Shown: positions 47,695 to 58,736 of the stretch, piece after piece | Position numbering within the stretch: position 1 is the stretch's first letter | How the letters are laid out: each line of letters opens with the position of its first letter | Source: Terrisporobacter othiniensis | GTDB lineage: Bacteria; Bacillota; Clostridia; Peptostreptococcales; Peptostreptococcaceae | Assembly: GCF_000808015.1 (NCBI RefSeq) | Contig: NZ_JWHR01000161.1 | Span: forward strand, 1 to 64,000 | Length of the DNA stretch: 64,000 nt | Direction: 5' to 3' | Position numbers and translations under genes: made by a program | Notes under the pieces: generated by a model | What the model was told of the DNA's origin: nothing | Seen by the model: the letters and a program-made list of their open reading frames with translations, nothing else | Databases searched by the model: none

Positions 47695-48400
47695 CTCTTA
47701 ACCTCTTTTGCTTCTCTTCGTATTGTTCTTCTGCTTGAGATTTTCTTATATACATTGGATTTATATCATAACAATTATGTACTTCTATATTTTGTTCAAA
47801 TTTATCTCTTGCTACAACACATAAACTACTTGCCTTCGTTATGTTATTTGATGGACATGGTATAGTGATATTTGATATAGCCTGTATTTTTTCTTTATAT
47901 TTATATACAGCTTCACCTACTAATACCCATTCTTCATTTGTACTAGATAATTCTTCTAACAAATCATCAATTGGGATAATGTTTATTTCCTCTAATGCTT
48001 TGATTTTATTTCCTTCAACTATGTATTTACAAGTATAAACTTGATTTCTCTGTGCATCTAATATAGAACATATCTTTTTATTACAAAGGTCCATATTAGC
48101 TCCTAGTATTTCTAAAGAATTTACACCTATTAAAGGAATATTATTTACATGAGCCATGGCTTTTGCCGTAGCCATTCCTATCCTAAGTCCCGTGAAAGAA
48201 CCTGGTCCAACGCATATAGCTATAGCATCTATATCCCTTACTTCTATATCACTAAGTTTCAACATATTTTCTATCATAGGCATTAGTTTTTGTGAATGAG
48301 TTTTTTTAGTATTTATAGTATATTCACAAATTAATTTATCATCTTCTAAAACTGCTACATTTGCAGCCATAGTAGAAGTATCTATTCCTAATATTTTCAT
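47684..48400 (-). CDS. tsaB: tRNA t6A biosynthesis protein TsaB
   Basis: 238 residues. Inactive ASKHA homologue that scaffolds TsaD and TsaE. N-terminus LGIDTSTMAANVAV and conserved AIAICVGPGSFTGLRIGMATAK. The N-terminal half matches TsaB well; the C-terminal half is the usual divergent part. Its ATG overlaps the tsaE stop by one base (TAATG). Confidence 0.96.
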   Translation of the reverse strand: MKILGIDTSTMAANVAVLEDDKLICEYTINTKKTHSQKLMPMIENMLKLSDIEVRDIDAIAICVGPGSFTGLRIGMATAKAMAHVNNIPLIGVNSLEILGANMDLCNKKICSILDAQRNQVYTCKYIVEGNKIKALEEINIIPIDDLLEELSSTNEEWVLVGEAVYKYKEKIQAISNITIPCPSNNITKASSLCVVARDKFEQNIEVHNCYDINPMYIRKSQAEEQYEEKQKRLRDGK

Positions 48401-48852
48401 TATTTAGTCAACTCCTCAACTATTTCTTCGTATTTTTTGCCAAATGGTGTTAATACCATTTCTCTTCCATTTTCTTTATAATTTAACTCTATTTTTAAGT
48501 AATCTTCTGGTAGTATATCTTCAATTATATTTGCCCATTCTATTATGCATACACCTTCTGAATCTATATACTCATCAAATCCAATATCGTACATTTCTTC
48601 ACTGCATCCAATTCTGTACACATCAAAATGATATAAAGGCATACGACCTTCATACTCATTTACTATAGTAAAAGTTGGACTTGTAATGTAATCCTCTACT
48701 TCTAAAGATTTAGCTAAACTTTGTGTCATTGTAGTTTTTCCCGCTCCTAAATCTCCTATTAAACAAATTATAGCACCTGGAAAAAGTAGTTTACCTAACT
48801 TTTCTCCAATCGCTCTAGTCTTATCTTCTCTATCTAAATAAATCTTTTTCAT
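48400..48852 (-). CDS. tsaE: tRNA t6A biosynthesis ATPase TsaE
   Basis: 150 residues. Walker A GDLGAGKTTMTQ near residue 35, SPTFTIVNEY and the HFDVYRI motif are typical of TsaE. It powers turnover of the TsaBD complex. First gene of the tsa operon. A spacer of about 215 bp upstream holds the ribU terminator (49023-49055) and a second weak hairpin near 48976-49004. Confidence 0.96.
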   Translation of the reverse strand: MKKIYLDREDKTRAIGEKLGKLLFPGAIICLIGDLGAGKTTMTQSLAKSLEVEDYITSPTFTIVNEYEGRMPLYHFDVYRIGCSEEMYDIGFDEYIDSEGVCIIEWANIIEDILPEDYLKIELNYKENGREMVLTPFGKKYEEIVEELTK

Positions 48853-49022
48853 TTATATCACCATTAAAATCCTTTATTTATGTATCTTTAAATTTTATCT
48901 TATTAATTATTATTGTCAAATTATCTATTATTTAAGTCATTTCTTTCCTATACAACTAGATATTATTATATAATAACCTTCCCTTATAATAAAGGGGTTA
49001 TCTATATTCTACTTTTTTTACA

Positions 49023-49055
49023 TTAAAAAAAGAGCTTTATAAGCTCTTCTTTATT
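49023..49055 (-). terminator. Terminator of ribU
   Basis: AGAGCTT / AAGCTCT stem with T7 on the minus strand, 13 bp past the ribU stop. Confidence 0.85.
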
Positions 49056-49067
49056 TTATAAAATTAA

Positions 49068-49676
49068 TTATTTACTAAGTAATTTTTCCATTTTCTTAAA
49101 CAGCAGCAATGTAACTATTGTCATTAGACCAGCTTTTACTATATTAAATGGTGCAATCATCCATATTACAAAAGTAAATAAATCTGTGACTCTTGGATTT
49201 ATTACTGTACCCATTTGTACTATTTGTTCTAATGGCATACCATATACTGTTGCATATAAAGGCATCATTATATAATAGTTCACTATACATCCCACAATAG
49301 TCATTGCTATTATACCTATTAATCCTCCGAATAATACACCTTTTGTACTTTTAAATTTTCTATAAAATAGACATATCATTAATACATAAGATCCACCTAT
49401 TACTACATTTGCAAATTCTCCCACTCCTCCAGTAGTACTAGCTGTTATTCCTTGAAGAAAATTTTTAACTACAACTATTACAAGTCCTGCCATTGGACCT
49501 AAAGACATCCCACCAAATATTGCTGGTATATCCGATACATCTATTTTTAGAAATGATGGGAATATGGGCAAGGGTACTGATATAAACATAAGAACATAAG
49601 CTATTGCTGATAAAATACCAACCTTTGCTATAGTTTTAGTAGATGATAACCCTGGTTTTCTAGCTGCATTTTGCAT
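49068..49676 (-). CDS. ribU: Riboflavin transporter RibU, ECF S component
   Basis: 202 residues, six predicted membrane segments. The N-terminal KIGIL-type start of helix 1 (TIAKVGILSAIAYVLMFISV), LPIFPSFLKIDVSDIPAIFG and the following GMSLGPMAGLVIVVVKNFLQ match RibU S components. It binds riboflavin and needs the shared EcfAA'T module, which is not here. An FMN riboswitch and terminator precede it, in line with riboflavin uptake. Confidence 0.96.
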   Translation of the reverse strand: MQNAARKPGLSSTKTIAKVGILSAIAYVLMFISVPLPIFPSFLKIDVSDIPAIFGGMSLGPMAGLVIVVVKNFLQGITASTTGGVGEFANVVIGGSYVLMICLFYRKFKSTKGVLFGGLIGIIAMTIVGCIVNYYIMMPLYATVYGMPLEQIVQMGTVINPRVTDLFTFVIWMIAPFNIVKAGLMTIVTLLLFKKMEKLLSK

Positions 49677-49712
49677 AATATAACCTCCAATTTTAAATAT
49701 TTTCTTGAAATT

Positions 49713-49746
49713 AAAAAAACTCGAAGAATTAAAACCTTCGAGTCTT
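49713..49746 (-). terminator. FMN-riboswitch terminator ahead of ribU
   Basis: ACTCGAAGG / CTTCGAGT stem with TTTTTTT on the minus strand, between the aptamer and the ribU start. Confidence 0.88.
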
Positions 49747-49779
49747 ATGAATATTCAAAATGGATTATGGTATATATCA

Positions 49780-49897
49780 TAATTCTCTTCTCTCATCCAG
49801 ACTGTACTGTCGGCTTTGGAATCTCACCAAATCATGCTACCTAAGTAGCTCGCGGGCTATAACCGCCGGTAGGGAATTTCACCCTGCCCCGAAGATC
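49780..49897 (-). promoter_or_regulatory. FMN riboswitch (RFN element) for ribU
   Basis: On the minus strand TTCGGGGCAGGGTGAAATTC opens the element. CCTACCGGCGGTTATAGCCC, GCGAGC, GATTTGGTGAGATTCCAAAG and CCGACAGTACAGTCTGGATG then follow in the order of the RFN consensus. A terminator at 49713-49746 makes this a transcription-termination switch. The promoter upstream is TTGACA at 49953-49958 with a TATTAT 17 bp on. Confidence 0.95.
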
Positions 49898-49999
49898 TTC
49901 TGTTTTTTTAATTTCTCACTTATATTATTATAATAATTAAATGAATTCATTATGTCAACATAATATTTTAGACATCAAAATCCAAAGTATGACTTAAGT

Positions 50000-51166
50000 T
50001 TATTTATTTTTCTTATAAACTATTTTTCCATCTATTATTGTGTATAATACATTACTATTTATTTCAAACGGATTATTGTCCCAAATAACTATATCTGCAT
50101 CTTTTCCAACTTCAATAGATCCAACCTTATTATCTATTCCAAGCACTCTCGCTGGATTTATTGTTATAGCTTCCAACGCTTTTTCTGCTTTCATTCCATG
50201 CTTTATTGCTATCCCTGCACATATAGGAAGATATTGTATAGGGACAACTGGATGATCTGTCATCAAACAAACTTCTAAACCTGCATTTGAAAGAATTCCT
50301 GCTGTTTCAAAAGTTAAGTTACGTAGCTCTATTTTAGATCTTTCTGAAAGTGAAGGTCCTACTATTACTGGATATCCTTCCTCAACCAATTCTTCTGATA
50401 CTAAATGCCCTTCTGTACAATGATCTAAAGTCAACCTTAAATTGAACTCTTTCGCAATTCTTATTGCTGTAAACATATCATCGGATCTATGAGCATGAGC
50501 TTTAAGAGGAATTTGCCTTTTTAGTACAGGTATTAAGCTTTCGTATTTAATATCATACTCTGGCTTACTTTCATCATCTTCTTCCAACTCGCATCTTTCA
50601 ACTTCTTCTAGATACTCTTCTGCCTTTTTTAAATTTTCTCTAATTAAAGCCGCTATAGCCATTCTTGTTTGTGGAGTTTTATCGTCACTACCATAAACAC
50701 TCTTTGGATTTTCTCCAAAAGCAATTTTAGCTGCTACAGGATTTTTTATTACCATTTTATCAATAATTCTACCAAAAGTTTTTATAGCTATGCATTGTCC
50801 ACCCATTACATTAGCACTACCAGGAGTTGTACAAACCGCTGTTATTCCACCTTGAACTGCTTCTGTAAAGTTTCTATCCATTGGATTTATTCCATCAATA
50901 GGATTTAGATGAGGAGTCACAGGGTCTGTTTCTTCATTACCATCAGCTCCTTCAGCCCCCATACCATCTTCCCAAAGTCCTAAATGAGTATGTGCATCTA
51001 TAAATCCTGGGAATACTAAGCATCCTTTAGCATCTATTATTTGAGCATCTAAAGGCGCTACTATCTCATTTCCTATTTCTACTATTTTTTTATTATCAAT
51101 AAGAATATTACTATTTATTATTCCTTTAGTTACTGTATTTATTGTTCCATTTTTTATGAATATCAC
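50000..51166 (-). CDS. Amidohydrolase, imidazolonepropionase-like
   Basis: 388 residues, cytoplasmic. Amidohydrolase-superfamily barrel: HTHLGLWED metal motif near residue 60, later HAHRSDD, DHCTEGH and TDHPVVP, which supply the remaining His and Asp metal ligands. The N- and C-terminal beta-sandwich (IKNGTINTVTKGIINSNIL; GKDADIVIWDNNPF) is typical. An acidic insert near residue 185 (ELEEDDESKPEYD) is less common. The substrate is unknown; imidazolonepropionase, cyclic imide or peptide-like deacylase are all possible. It lies between tex and ribU with a 17-bp gap to tex. Confidence 0.85.
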   Translation of the reverse strand: MIFIKNGTINTVTKGIINSNILIDNKKIVEIGNEIVAPLDAQIIDAKGCLVFPGFIDAHTHLGLWEDGMGAEGADGNEETDPVTPHLNPIDGINPMDRNFTEAVQGGITAVCTTPGSANVMGGQCIAIKTFGRIIDKMVIKNPVAAKIAFGENPKSVYGSDDKTPQTRMAIAALIRENLKKAEEYLEEVERCELEEDDESKPEYDIKYESLIPVLKRQIPLKAHAHRSDDMFTAIRIAKEFNLRLTLDHCTEGHLVSEELVEEGYPVIVGPSLSERSKIELRNLTFETAGILSNAGLEVCLMTDHPVVPIQYLPICAGIAIKHGMKAEKALEAITINPARVLGIDNKVGSIEVGKDADIVIWDNNPFEINSNVLYTIIDGKIVYKKNK

Positions 51167-51182
51167 TTATTCTCCTCCATTA

Positions 51183-53327
51183 TTAAAGCTTCATAGATAA
51201 AGCAACTCTTTGTTTATCTAAATCTATTCCAATTACTTTAACATCTACTATATCTCCAACAGAGCAAATTTCCATTGGGTCTTTTACAAATTTATTACTC
51301 ATTTGTGATTTATGAACCAAACCATCATTTTTTATCCCTATGTCAACAAAAACACCAAAATCTACAACATTTCTAACTGTACCTTTTAATATCATACCTT
51401 CTTTTATATCTTCTATTTTTAATACATCCGTTCTAAGTATAGGTTTCATTCCATCTTCTTCTCTAGGGTCTCTACCTGGTTTCTTAATTTCTAAAATGAT
51501 ATCTCTTAAAGTAACTTCTCCAGTACCTAGATTTTCACTTAATTGTTTTAAACCTATTTTTTCTACTCTTTCTTCTATATCAGATATATTTTTATTTTTT
51601 ACATCATCCAAAGAATATCCCAATATATCTAACATTTTTTTGCAAGTATCATAGCTTTCAGGATGGACACCTGTATTATCCAATGGATTTTTACCGTCTT
51701 CTATTCTCATAAATCCAGCACATTGAACAAATGCTGAAGGTCCTAATCTCTTTACCTTTTTAAGTTCTGTTCTTGATTTAAAAGAACCATTTTCTTCTCT
51801 ATAAGTAATTATATTTTTTGCTACAGCTTTGCTTATTCCAGCTATATGTTCTAAAAGTGAGTATGAAGCTGTATTTAAGTCTAGACCTACCTTATTTACA
51901 GAATCTTCTACTACGCCGTCTAAAACTTCTTTTAGTCTTTTTTTATTTAAATCATGCTGATATTGACCAACACCAATGCTTTCTGGATCTATTTTAACAA
52001 GTTCTGCAAGAGGATCTTGAAGTCTTCTACCTATAGATATAGCTCCCCTTATGGAAACATTTATATCCGGATGTTCTTCAGCAGCAAGTTCAGATGCAGA
52101 ATAAATCGATGCTCCAGCTTCATTTACTATAATATATTGAGTATCTACACCTAACTCTTTTATTAAATCAGATATTAGACCTTCTGATTCTCTAGAAGCA
52201 GTACCATTTCCTATCGCTATAACATCTATTTTATGTGTTTCTATTAATCTTTTTAATGTTTTCTTAGTTTGCTCTACTTTACCCTGTGGTTTGTGTGGAT
52301 ATACTATAGCTTCATCTAAGAATTTTCCACTTGCATCAACTACAGCTATCTTACATCCATTTACATAGCCAGGATCAAATCCCATAACTACCTTTCCTTT
52401 TAAAGGTGGCTGTAATAAAAGATTTTTTATATTTTCTCCAAATACATTGATTGCTCTTTCTTGAGCTAACTCAGTTAAATGATTTCTAACTTCTCTTTCT
52501 ATGGATGGGAAAATTAATCTTTTATAAGCATCTTCTATGGCTGCAACTAATTTTTCTTTATTCTTAAAGTTATTTTTATTAACATATTGGTTTTCTATAT
52601 ATTTTAAAATTCTCTCATTATCTATTTCTAGCTTAACTTTTAAGAACTCTTCTTTTTCTCCTCTGTTTATTGCTAGAACCCTGTGAGAGGCCATATTACT
52701 TACTCTCTCACTAAAGTCATAATACATATCATAAACAGATTTTTCATCCTTAGCATTTTTTGTTACTATAACCCCATATTTTAAAGCATTTTCTCTTATA
52801 TACTTTCTTATTTCTGCATTATCAGAAATTATTTCTGCAATTATATCGTTAGCACCTTTAAGTGCATCTTCTACAGATAAAACTTTTTTGTCTTCATCTA
52901 TAAACTTTTCAGCCTCATAATCTATATCAACTATATTTTTTTCTAAAATTAATAAAGCCAAGTCTTCTAATCCTTTTTCCTTAGCTATTGTTGCTCTTGT
53001 TCTCTTTTTTTGTTTAAAAGGAGCATATATATCTTCAACCTCTTGTAAAGTATTCGCTTTTACTAAGCTTTTTAGGATTTCTTCTGTAAGTTTTCCTTGT
53101 TCTTCTATGATTCTTTTTACATCTTCTTTTCTAGATTGTAAATTTCTTAAATAAGTTAATCTATCGTTAAACTGTCTTAAGATAACATCACTCATTTCTC
53201 CTGTTATCTCTTTTCTGTACCTAGCAATGAAAGGTATTGTATTTCCTTCATCTATAAGTTTAATAGTATTTTCAATCTGTTCATCTCTTAGATTAAACTC
53301 TGATTTTAAAATTTGATTAATATTCAA
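51183..53327 (-). CDS. tex: Tex family transcription accessory protein
   Basis: 714 residues, normal Tex length. N-terminal helical domain (LRDEQIENTIKLIDEGNTIPFI), YqgF-like RNase H fold (GKVVMGFDPGYVNGCKIAVVD near 325), tandem helix-hairpin-helix motifs (GISKAVAKNIITYREENG) and a C-terminal S1 RNA-binding domain (EGMILKGTVRNVVDFGVFVD). Binds RNA and associates with RNA polymerase or ribosomes; function is not fully settled in the family. Confidence 0.96.
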   Translation of the reverse strand: MNINQILKSEFNLRDEQIENTIKLIDEGNTIPFIARYRKEITGEMSDVILRQFNDRLTYLRNLQSRKEDVKRIIEEQGKLTEEILKSLVKANTLQEVEDIYAPFKQKKRTRATIAKEKGLEDLALLILEKNIVDIDYEAEKFIDEDKKVLSVEDALKGANDIIAEIISDNAEIRKYIRENALKYGVIVTKNAKDEKSVYDMYYDFSERVSNMASHRVLAINRGEKEEFLKVKLEIDNERILKYIENQYVNKNNFKNKEKLVAAIEDAYKRLIFPSIEREVRNHLTELAQERAINVFGENIKNLLLQPPLKGKVVMGFDPGYVNGCKIAVVDASGKFLDEAIVYPHKPQGKVEQTKKTLKRLIETHKIDVIAIGNGTASRESEGLISDLIKELGVDTQYIIVNEAGASIYSASELAAEEHPDINVSIRGAISIGRRLQDPLAELVKIDPESIGVGQYQHDLNKKRLKEVLDGVVEDSVNKVGLDLNTASYSLLEHIAGISKAVAKNIITYREENGSFKSRTELKKVKRLGPSAFVQCAGFMRIEDGKNPLDNTGVHPESYDTCKKMLDILGYSLDDVKNKNISDIEERVEKIGLKQLSENLGTGEVTLRDIILEIKKPGRDPREEDGMKPILRTDVLKIEDIKEGMILKGTVRNVVDFGVFVDIGIKNDGLVHKSQMSNKFVKDPMEICSVGDIVDVKVIGIDLDKQRVALSMKL

Positions 53328-53343
53328 TTTGAACCTTCTTTCT

Positions 53344-53383
53344 AAAAATAAGGCTTAAGAATATTATCATTCTCAAGCCCTAT
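53344..53383 (-). terminator. Terminator of prfB
   Basis: GGCTTGAGAAT / ATTCTTAAGCC stem with one mismatch, followed on the minus strand by TTATTTTT. Confidence 0.75.
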
Positions 53384-53390
53384 GTTTTAA

Positions 53391-54501
53391 TTATTTATTA
53401 ATTTTGTTCATTTTTAAATACTCATTTATAAATAAATCTATATTTCCATCTAGTACACTATCCACATTGCCCACTTCGCAGTTTGTTCTGTGATCTTTTA
53501 CTAATTTATAGGGTTGAAAAACATAGGATCTTATTTGGCTTCCCCAAGTAATTTGAGAATATTTACCTTGTATATCTTCTATTCTTTCTTTTTGTTCTAA
53601 TTCTTTAAGGTGAATTAATTTCCCTTTTAGCATTTTCATAGCTGTCTCTCTGTTCATTAGCTGAGATCTTTCATTTTGACACTGAACAATTACTCCTGTA
53701 GGTATATGAGTTATCCTAACTGCAGAATCTGTAGTATTTACATGCTGACCTCCGGCACCAGAAGCTCTATAAGTATCAATTTTTAAATCTGATGGATTTA
53801 ATTCAATATCAATATCATCATCCAATTCTGGAGTAATATCCACTGAAACAAAAGATGTATGTCTTTTTCCAGATGTATCATAAGGCGATATCCTTACAAT
53901 TCTGTGAACACCTTTTTCACTTTTTAAATATCCATAAGCATTTAAACCTTCTATCAATAAGGTTACACTTTTAATTCCCGCCTCAGTATCTGGTAAGTAA
54001 TCTAAAGTTTTAACTTTAAATCCTTTGTTATTTGCATATCTTGTGTACATTCTAAGAAGAATTTGTGCACAATCTTGAGCATCTAACCCACCAGTACCTG
54101 CATTAATAGATAATATGGCATTATTTGAATCATATTCTCCATTTAAAAGAGTCTTTATTCTTACCTTATCTAATTCATTTTGAATACTTTGGATAGATGA
54201 TTCTATTTCTTTTTCAATAGAATCATCATCCTCTTCCATTGCCATCTCTAGCAATATCTCTATTTCTTCCAGTCCATTTTGTAAACTTTCATATTCTTCT
54301 ATAGTATCTTTTAAAGATTTATTTTTTTGTAATATTTTCTGAGCTCTTTCATTATCATTCCAAAACTCTTGCTTTGATATTTCATTCTCTAACGACTCAA
54401 CTTCTTTATTCAAACCATCTATGTCAAAGAGAAACCCTCAAATCTTTTAAATTTGAAGACATTTGTTGTAATTCTTGTCTATATTCTTGTTCATTTAGCA
54501 T
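53391..54501 (-). CDS. prfB: Peptide chain release factor 2, with programmed +1 frameshift
   Basis: Terminates translation at UGA and UAA. The main frame holds the RF2 features: SPYDTSGKRHTSFVSVDITP and the GGQ motif in RASGAGGQHVNTTDSAVR. The true start is ATG at 54499-54501 behind GGAGGG. It opens a 25-codon frame (MLNEQEYRQELQQMSSNLKD, then LRVSL) that ends at TGA 54424-54426. The sequence AGGGTTTCTCTTTGAC provides an internal SD-like element, a CTT slip codon and TGA-C, so reading shifts +1 into DIDGLNKE. Total length is about 370 residues. It is followed by tex and lies 14 bp after secA. Confidence 0.97.
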
Positions 54502-54515
54502 TGGAACCCTCCATA

Positions 54516-57245
54516 CTATTTTCCGCAACAATGTTTGAACTTTTTACCACTTCCACAAGGGCAAGGTTCATTTCTTCCTACAGTTTTTTCTTTAACTACA
54601 GGAGATTTATCAGCTAAATCGCTTGGTGATGCTAATTTATCAACATCTACAACTGATTTTCTTTCTTTTGGTTGTTGCTCTATAGTTATATTGAATAAAT
54701 ATCTTACTGTATCTTCTTGAATATGCTTAACCATATCATCAAACATATCAAAACCTTCCATTTTGTATGCTATAACTGGATCTTGTTGTCCTAAAGCACG
54801 AAGACCTATACCTTGACGTAATTGATCCATTGCATCTATATGATCTATCCAGTGATTATCAACACATTGAAGAAGTATAATTCTTTCTACTTCTCTCATT
54901 CTTTCAGAACCTATTAGCTCTTCTTTTTCTCTATATATATCATGAGCTATTTCATAAATTTTATCGCTTAGTTCTTGTGTATTTAATTCTTCTAGCCCTT
55001 CTACTTCTAAACTATCCGTTGGCATAAATAATCCATATAGATATGATTTTAAGTTTTCTAATTCTATACCCTTGTCTCCTACATAAGCAGTAACTGAAGA
55101 GTTAATAATTTCTTTTATCATACCTTGAACTTGCTCATTTATATCTTCGCCCTCTAAAACTCTTCCTCTTTCATCATATATAACTTGTCTTTGTTTATTC
55201 ATAACATCGTCATATTGTAGTACGTGCTTTCTTATACCGAAGTTTCTTCCTTCAACTTTCTTTTGAGCATTTTCTATAGATCTAGTTAGCATTTTATGTT
55301 CAACTGGCATATCTTCTTCTAATCCAATTTTTTCTACTACACCTTGTATTCTTTCACTTCCAAATAATCTCATAAGTTCATCGTCTAATCCAATATAGAA
55401 TCTTGAACTACCTGGATCACCTTGACGTCCAGAACGTCCTCTTAACTGGTTATCTATTCTTCTAGATTCGTGTCTTTCTGTACCTATGATTGCTAAACCA
55501 CCAGCTTCTCTAACTGCTTCTTGCTCTTTTTTAGCTTGTTCTTTATATTTTTCATATAAATCATCAAATGTATGCTTAGCTTTTGCTAATTCTTCATTTT
55601 CTGCTAATTCACTTTCTTCTATATGAGTATCTACTCTTTTTATCGCAGATTCAGTAAATCCTTGTCTCTTTAGTTCTTTTTTAGTTAAGAATAGAGGGTT
55701 ACCACCTAACATAATGTCAGTTCCACGACCAGCCATGTTAGTCGCTATAGTTACAGCACCTAGTCTACCAGCTTGAGCAACTATTTCAGCTTCTTTTTCA
55801 TGGTTTTTAGCATTTAATACCTCGTGCTTTATTCCTCTTTTCTTAAGAATTTGAGCTAATTTTTCTGATTTATCTATTGATACTGTACCAACTAGTACTG
55901 GTTGTTGTTTTTTATTTCTCTCTAATATTTCATCTGCTATTGCATTAAATTTACCATTTTCGTTTTTGTAAACTACATCTGGTAAATCTTCTCTTTGCAC
56001 TGGCTTATTTGTAGGAATTACAACAACATCCATTTTGTATATTGATTTAAATTCTTCTTCTTCTGTTTTTGCTGTACCAGTCATACCAGAAAGTTTCTTA
56101 TACATTCTAAAGAAGTTTTGGAATGTTATAGTTGCAAGAGTTTTAGATTCTCTTTGCACATGTAATCCTTCTTTAGCTTCTATTGCTTGATGTAAACCTT
56201 CTGAATATCTTCTACCAAACATTAAACGTCCAGTAAATTCATCAACTATTATAATTTCGCCATCTTTAACTACATAATCTACGTCTTTTTTCATTATGGC
56301 ATGTGCTTTTAATGCTTGAGTTATATGGTGATATAGTTCCGTATGCTCTATATCAGTTATATTTTCAACATTAAAGTAAATTTCTGCTTTCTTTATACCT
56401 GATTCAGTTAAAGATGCAGCTTTTTGTTTTTCATCTATATCATAATCTCCGTCTGAGAAATGTGATTCTTTTTCTTCTTTAGTTTTTTCTTGTTCTGTTT
56501 TACTTGGAGCTTTTAATGTTAATACAAATGTATTTGCATCTGTATATAAATGTGTAGATTTATCCCCAGGTCCAGATATTATAAGAGGAGTTCTAGCTTC
56601 ATCTATTAATATAGAGTCAACCTCATCCACTATTGCATAGTTTAATTCTCTTTGAACTCTTTGTTCTTTATGAATAACCATGTTATCCTTTAAATAATCG
56701 AATCCGTACTCATTATTAGTTCCGTATGTAATATCACAATTATATTGTTCTCTTCTTACTTCTGGAGTTTGTCCATGAACTATAACACCTACGCTAAGCC
56801 CTAAAAATTCATAAACTTTACCCATATCTTCTTTATCACGTTTTGCTAAGTAGTCATTTACTGTAACAACGTGCACACCTTTACCTTCAAGGGCATTTAA
56901 ATACACTGGTGCTGCAGCAACTAAAGTTTTACCTTCACCAGTTTTCATTTCCGCTATTCTCCCTTGATGAAGTACCATACCACCTATAAGCTGAACATCA
57001 TATTGTCTAAGTCCTAAAACTCTTTTAGATGCTTCTCTTACTACTGCAAAAGCTTCTGGTAATATATCGTCTAGTGTTTCACCATTTGATAATCTTTCTT
57101 TAAATTCATTTGTCATATTTTTAAGTTCTTTGTCTCTCATAGACTCGAACCTTGATTCCATCTCATCGATTTTTTCAGCAATCTTTTGGAAATTTTTTAA
57201 TTCTTTTTTATCAGCCATGTTAAATAAACTATCTAAAAAACCCAT
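54516..57245 (-). CDS. secA: Preprotein translocase ATPase SecA
   Basis: 909 residues. DEAD-box motor: Q-motif region, Walker [13 protein letters not shown] near residue 105, [19 protein letters not shown], and [18 protein letters not shown]-terminal zinc-binding tail [19 protein letters not shown] for SecB or lipid contact. The start at 57245 ([20 protein letters not shown]) is chosen over the ATG at 57254, which stands too close to the AGGAG. In C. difficile this position holds secA1, and a second SecA elsewhere is likely. Confidence 0.97.
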   Translation of the reverse strand: MGFLDSLFNMADKKELKNFQKIAEKIDEMESRFESMRDKELKNMTNEFKERLSNGETLDDILPEAFAVVREASKRVLGLRQYDVQLIGGMVLHQGRIAEMKTGEGKTLVAAAPVYLNALEGKGVHVVTVNDYLAKRDKEDMGKVYEFLGLSVGVIVHGQTPEVRREQYNCDITYGTNNEYGFDYLKDNMVIHKEQRVQRELNYAIVDEVDSILIDEARTPLIISGPGDKSTHLYTDANTFVLTLKAPSKTEQEKTKEEKESHFSDGDYDIDEKQKAASLTESGIKKAEIYFNVENITDIEHTELYHHITQALKAHAIMKKDVDYVVKDGEIIIVDEFTGRLMFGRRYSEGLHQAIEAKEGLHVQRESKTLATITFQNFFRMYKKLSGMTGTAKTEEEEFKSIYKMDVVVIPTNKPVQREDLPDVVYKNENGKFNAIADEILERNKKQQPVLVGTVSIDKSEKLAQILKKRGIKHEVLNAKNHEKEAEIVAQAGRLGAVTIATNMAGRGTDIMLGGNPLFLTKKELKRQGFTESAIKRVDTHIEESELAENEELAKAKHTFDDLYEKYKEQAKKEQEAVREAGGLAIIGTERHESRRIDNQLRGRSGRQGDPGSSRFYIGLDDELMRLFGSERIQGVVEKIGLEEDMPVEHKMLTRSIENAQKKVEGRNFGIRKHVLQYDDVMNKQRQVIYDERGRVLEGEDINEQVQGMIKEIINSSVTAYVGDKGIELENLKSYLYGLFMPTDSLEVEGLEELNTQELSDKIYEIAHDIYREKEELIGSERMREVERIILLQCVDNHWIDHIDAMDQLRQGIGLRALGQQDPVIAYKMEGFDMFDDMVKHIQEDTVRYLFNITIEQQPKERKSVVDVDKLASPSDLADKSPVVKEKTVGRNEPCPCGSGKKFKHCCGK

Positions 57246-57383
57246 TCTATGCATCTCTCCTCATTGTATTATTATACTATTATACATTTTAACATAAAAA
57301 GTCATGATTTAATATTAAATATTAACTTAATTATGTATAATCATACTTTATTATTATAGTTTTAACCACTCTTAAATATTTAT

Positions 57384-58736
57384 TTAAAATTCATCATCTT
57401 TTGATGGTGCTATATATTCATAAGCCTGGTCATGGCTTAGTTTTTCAACACTTTCTAGCTTTCTATTAATCTGTCTAGTTCTAGTTCCTACTAATTTATC
57501 TATTTCTGAACTAGCTTGGTTTAATTTACTTTGTGCAGCATTTAATACTGTTTCAAATTTAGAAAACTCGGTTTTAACCGCGCCTAAAACTTTCCATACT
57601 TCACTAGAATGTCTTTCTATTGCTAAAGTCTTGAATCCCATTTGTAAACTATTTAAAAGGGCTATTAAAGTTGTTGGTCCTGTTATATTAATTTTAAAAT
57701 CTCTTTGTAAATCTTCTACCAACTGCTGACGTTTAATAACTTCTGCATATAAACCTTCTGTTGGTAAAAATAAAATTCCAAAATCTGTTGTATTTGGTGG
57801 ATCTATGTACTTATCTCTAATGTCTTTAGCTGATTTTTTGATAAATCTTTCTAATTCCTTCGATGCACTATCTATTGATTTTTGACTTCCTTCGTCATAA
57901 GCATCTATTAATTTATTATATATATCCAAAGGAAACTTTGCATCTAGAGGTAAATATATAGTATCCTTTATTTCATCTTTACCTGGAAGCTTTATTGCAA
58001 ATTCTACAGTTTCTCTGGACCCTTTTTTCGTAATAATATTTTGGGCATATTGTTCTGGCGCTAAGAATTGTTCTAATATGCGTTCTAACTGAATTTCTCC
58101 CAAAACACCTCTTGTTTTAACATTAGAAAGTACTTTTTTTAAATCTCCAACTCCTGTTGCTAAAGTTTGCATTTCTCCTAATCCTTTATAGACTTGTTCC
58201 AATCTATCATTAACCATCTTAAATGATTCACCTAGTCTTTTTTCTAAAGTACTTTGTAACTTTTCATCTACTGTTATTCTCATCTTTTCCAGATTATTTT
58301 CTGTTGATTTAGTTAATCCTGTAAATTTTTCTTCTGTGACCTTGGTTAATTGGCTTAACTTTTCATTTTGTAACTGAGCAAGATTGTCCAAACTCTTCAT
58401 CATATTTTCATTAAAAGAATTCAATGTATTCTCTAAACTCTTAGAATTTATATCAAATTGATTTTGCTGAAGTGTAGATAGATTCATAATATGTCTTGAT
58501 ATAGATGATGTCAAACTATCTATAGAAACTTTCATTTCTTGTCTATTTTCTTGTTCATTCCTTCTTGATTCTTCTCTATTTGTATAAAATTCTTGTCTAA
58601 ATGATTTTTCCATACTATCGAACTTCTTTTCCATATCTTCACTAAGTTTGTCTATATTTATATCCTTAGCTCTTGTACATACGAAGATATTTATGATTAA
58701 AAGCACTATTACTATAATAAGTAATATTTCTGTCAA
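57384..58736 (-). CDS. rmuC: DNA recombination protein RmuC
   Basis: 450 residues. N-terminal membrane segment (about residues 3-20: EILLIIVIVLLIINIFVC), a long coiled coil to about residue 200, and the C-terminal PD-(D/E)XK-like RmuC domain (VLGEIQLERILEQFLAPEQY; IYLPLDAKFPLDIYNKLID; FGILFLPTEGLYAEV). Limits inverted-repeat-driven rearrangement in E. coli; role here is family inference. It stands alone between secA and hpf. Confidence 0.95.
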   Translation of the reverse strand: MTEILLIIVIVLLIINIFVCTRAKDINIDKLSEDMEKKFDSMEKSFRQEFYTNREESRRNEQENRQEMKVSIDSLTSSISRHIMNLSTLQQNQFDINSKSLENTLNSFNENMMKSLDNLAQLQNEKLSQLTKVTEEKFTGLTKSTENNLEKMRITVDEKLQSTLEKRLGESFKMVNDRLEQVYKGLGEMQTLATGVGDLKKVLSNVKTRGVLGEIQLERILEQFLAPEQYAQNIITKKGSRETVEFAIKLPGKDEIKDTIYLPLDAKFPLDIYNKLIDAYDEGSQKSIDSASKELERFIKKSAKDIRDKYIDPPNTTDFGILFLPTEGLYAEVIKRQQLVEDLQRDFKINITGPTTLIALLNSLQMGFKTLAIERHSSEVWKVLGAVKTEFSKFETVLNAAQSKLNQASSEIDKLVGTRTRQINRKLESVEKLSHDQAYEYIAPSKDDEF

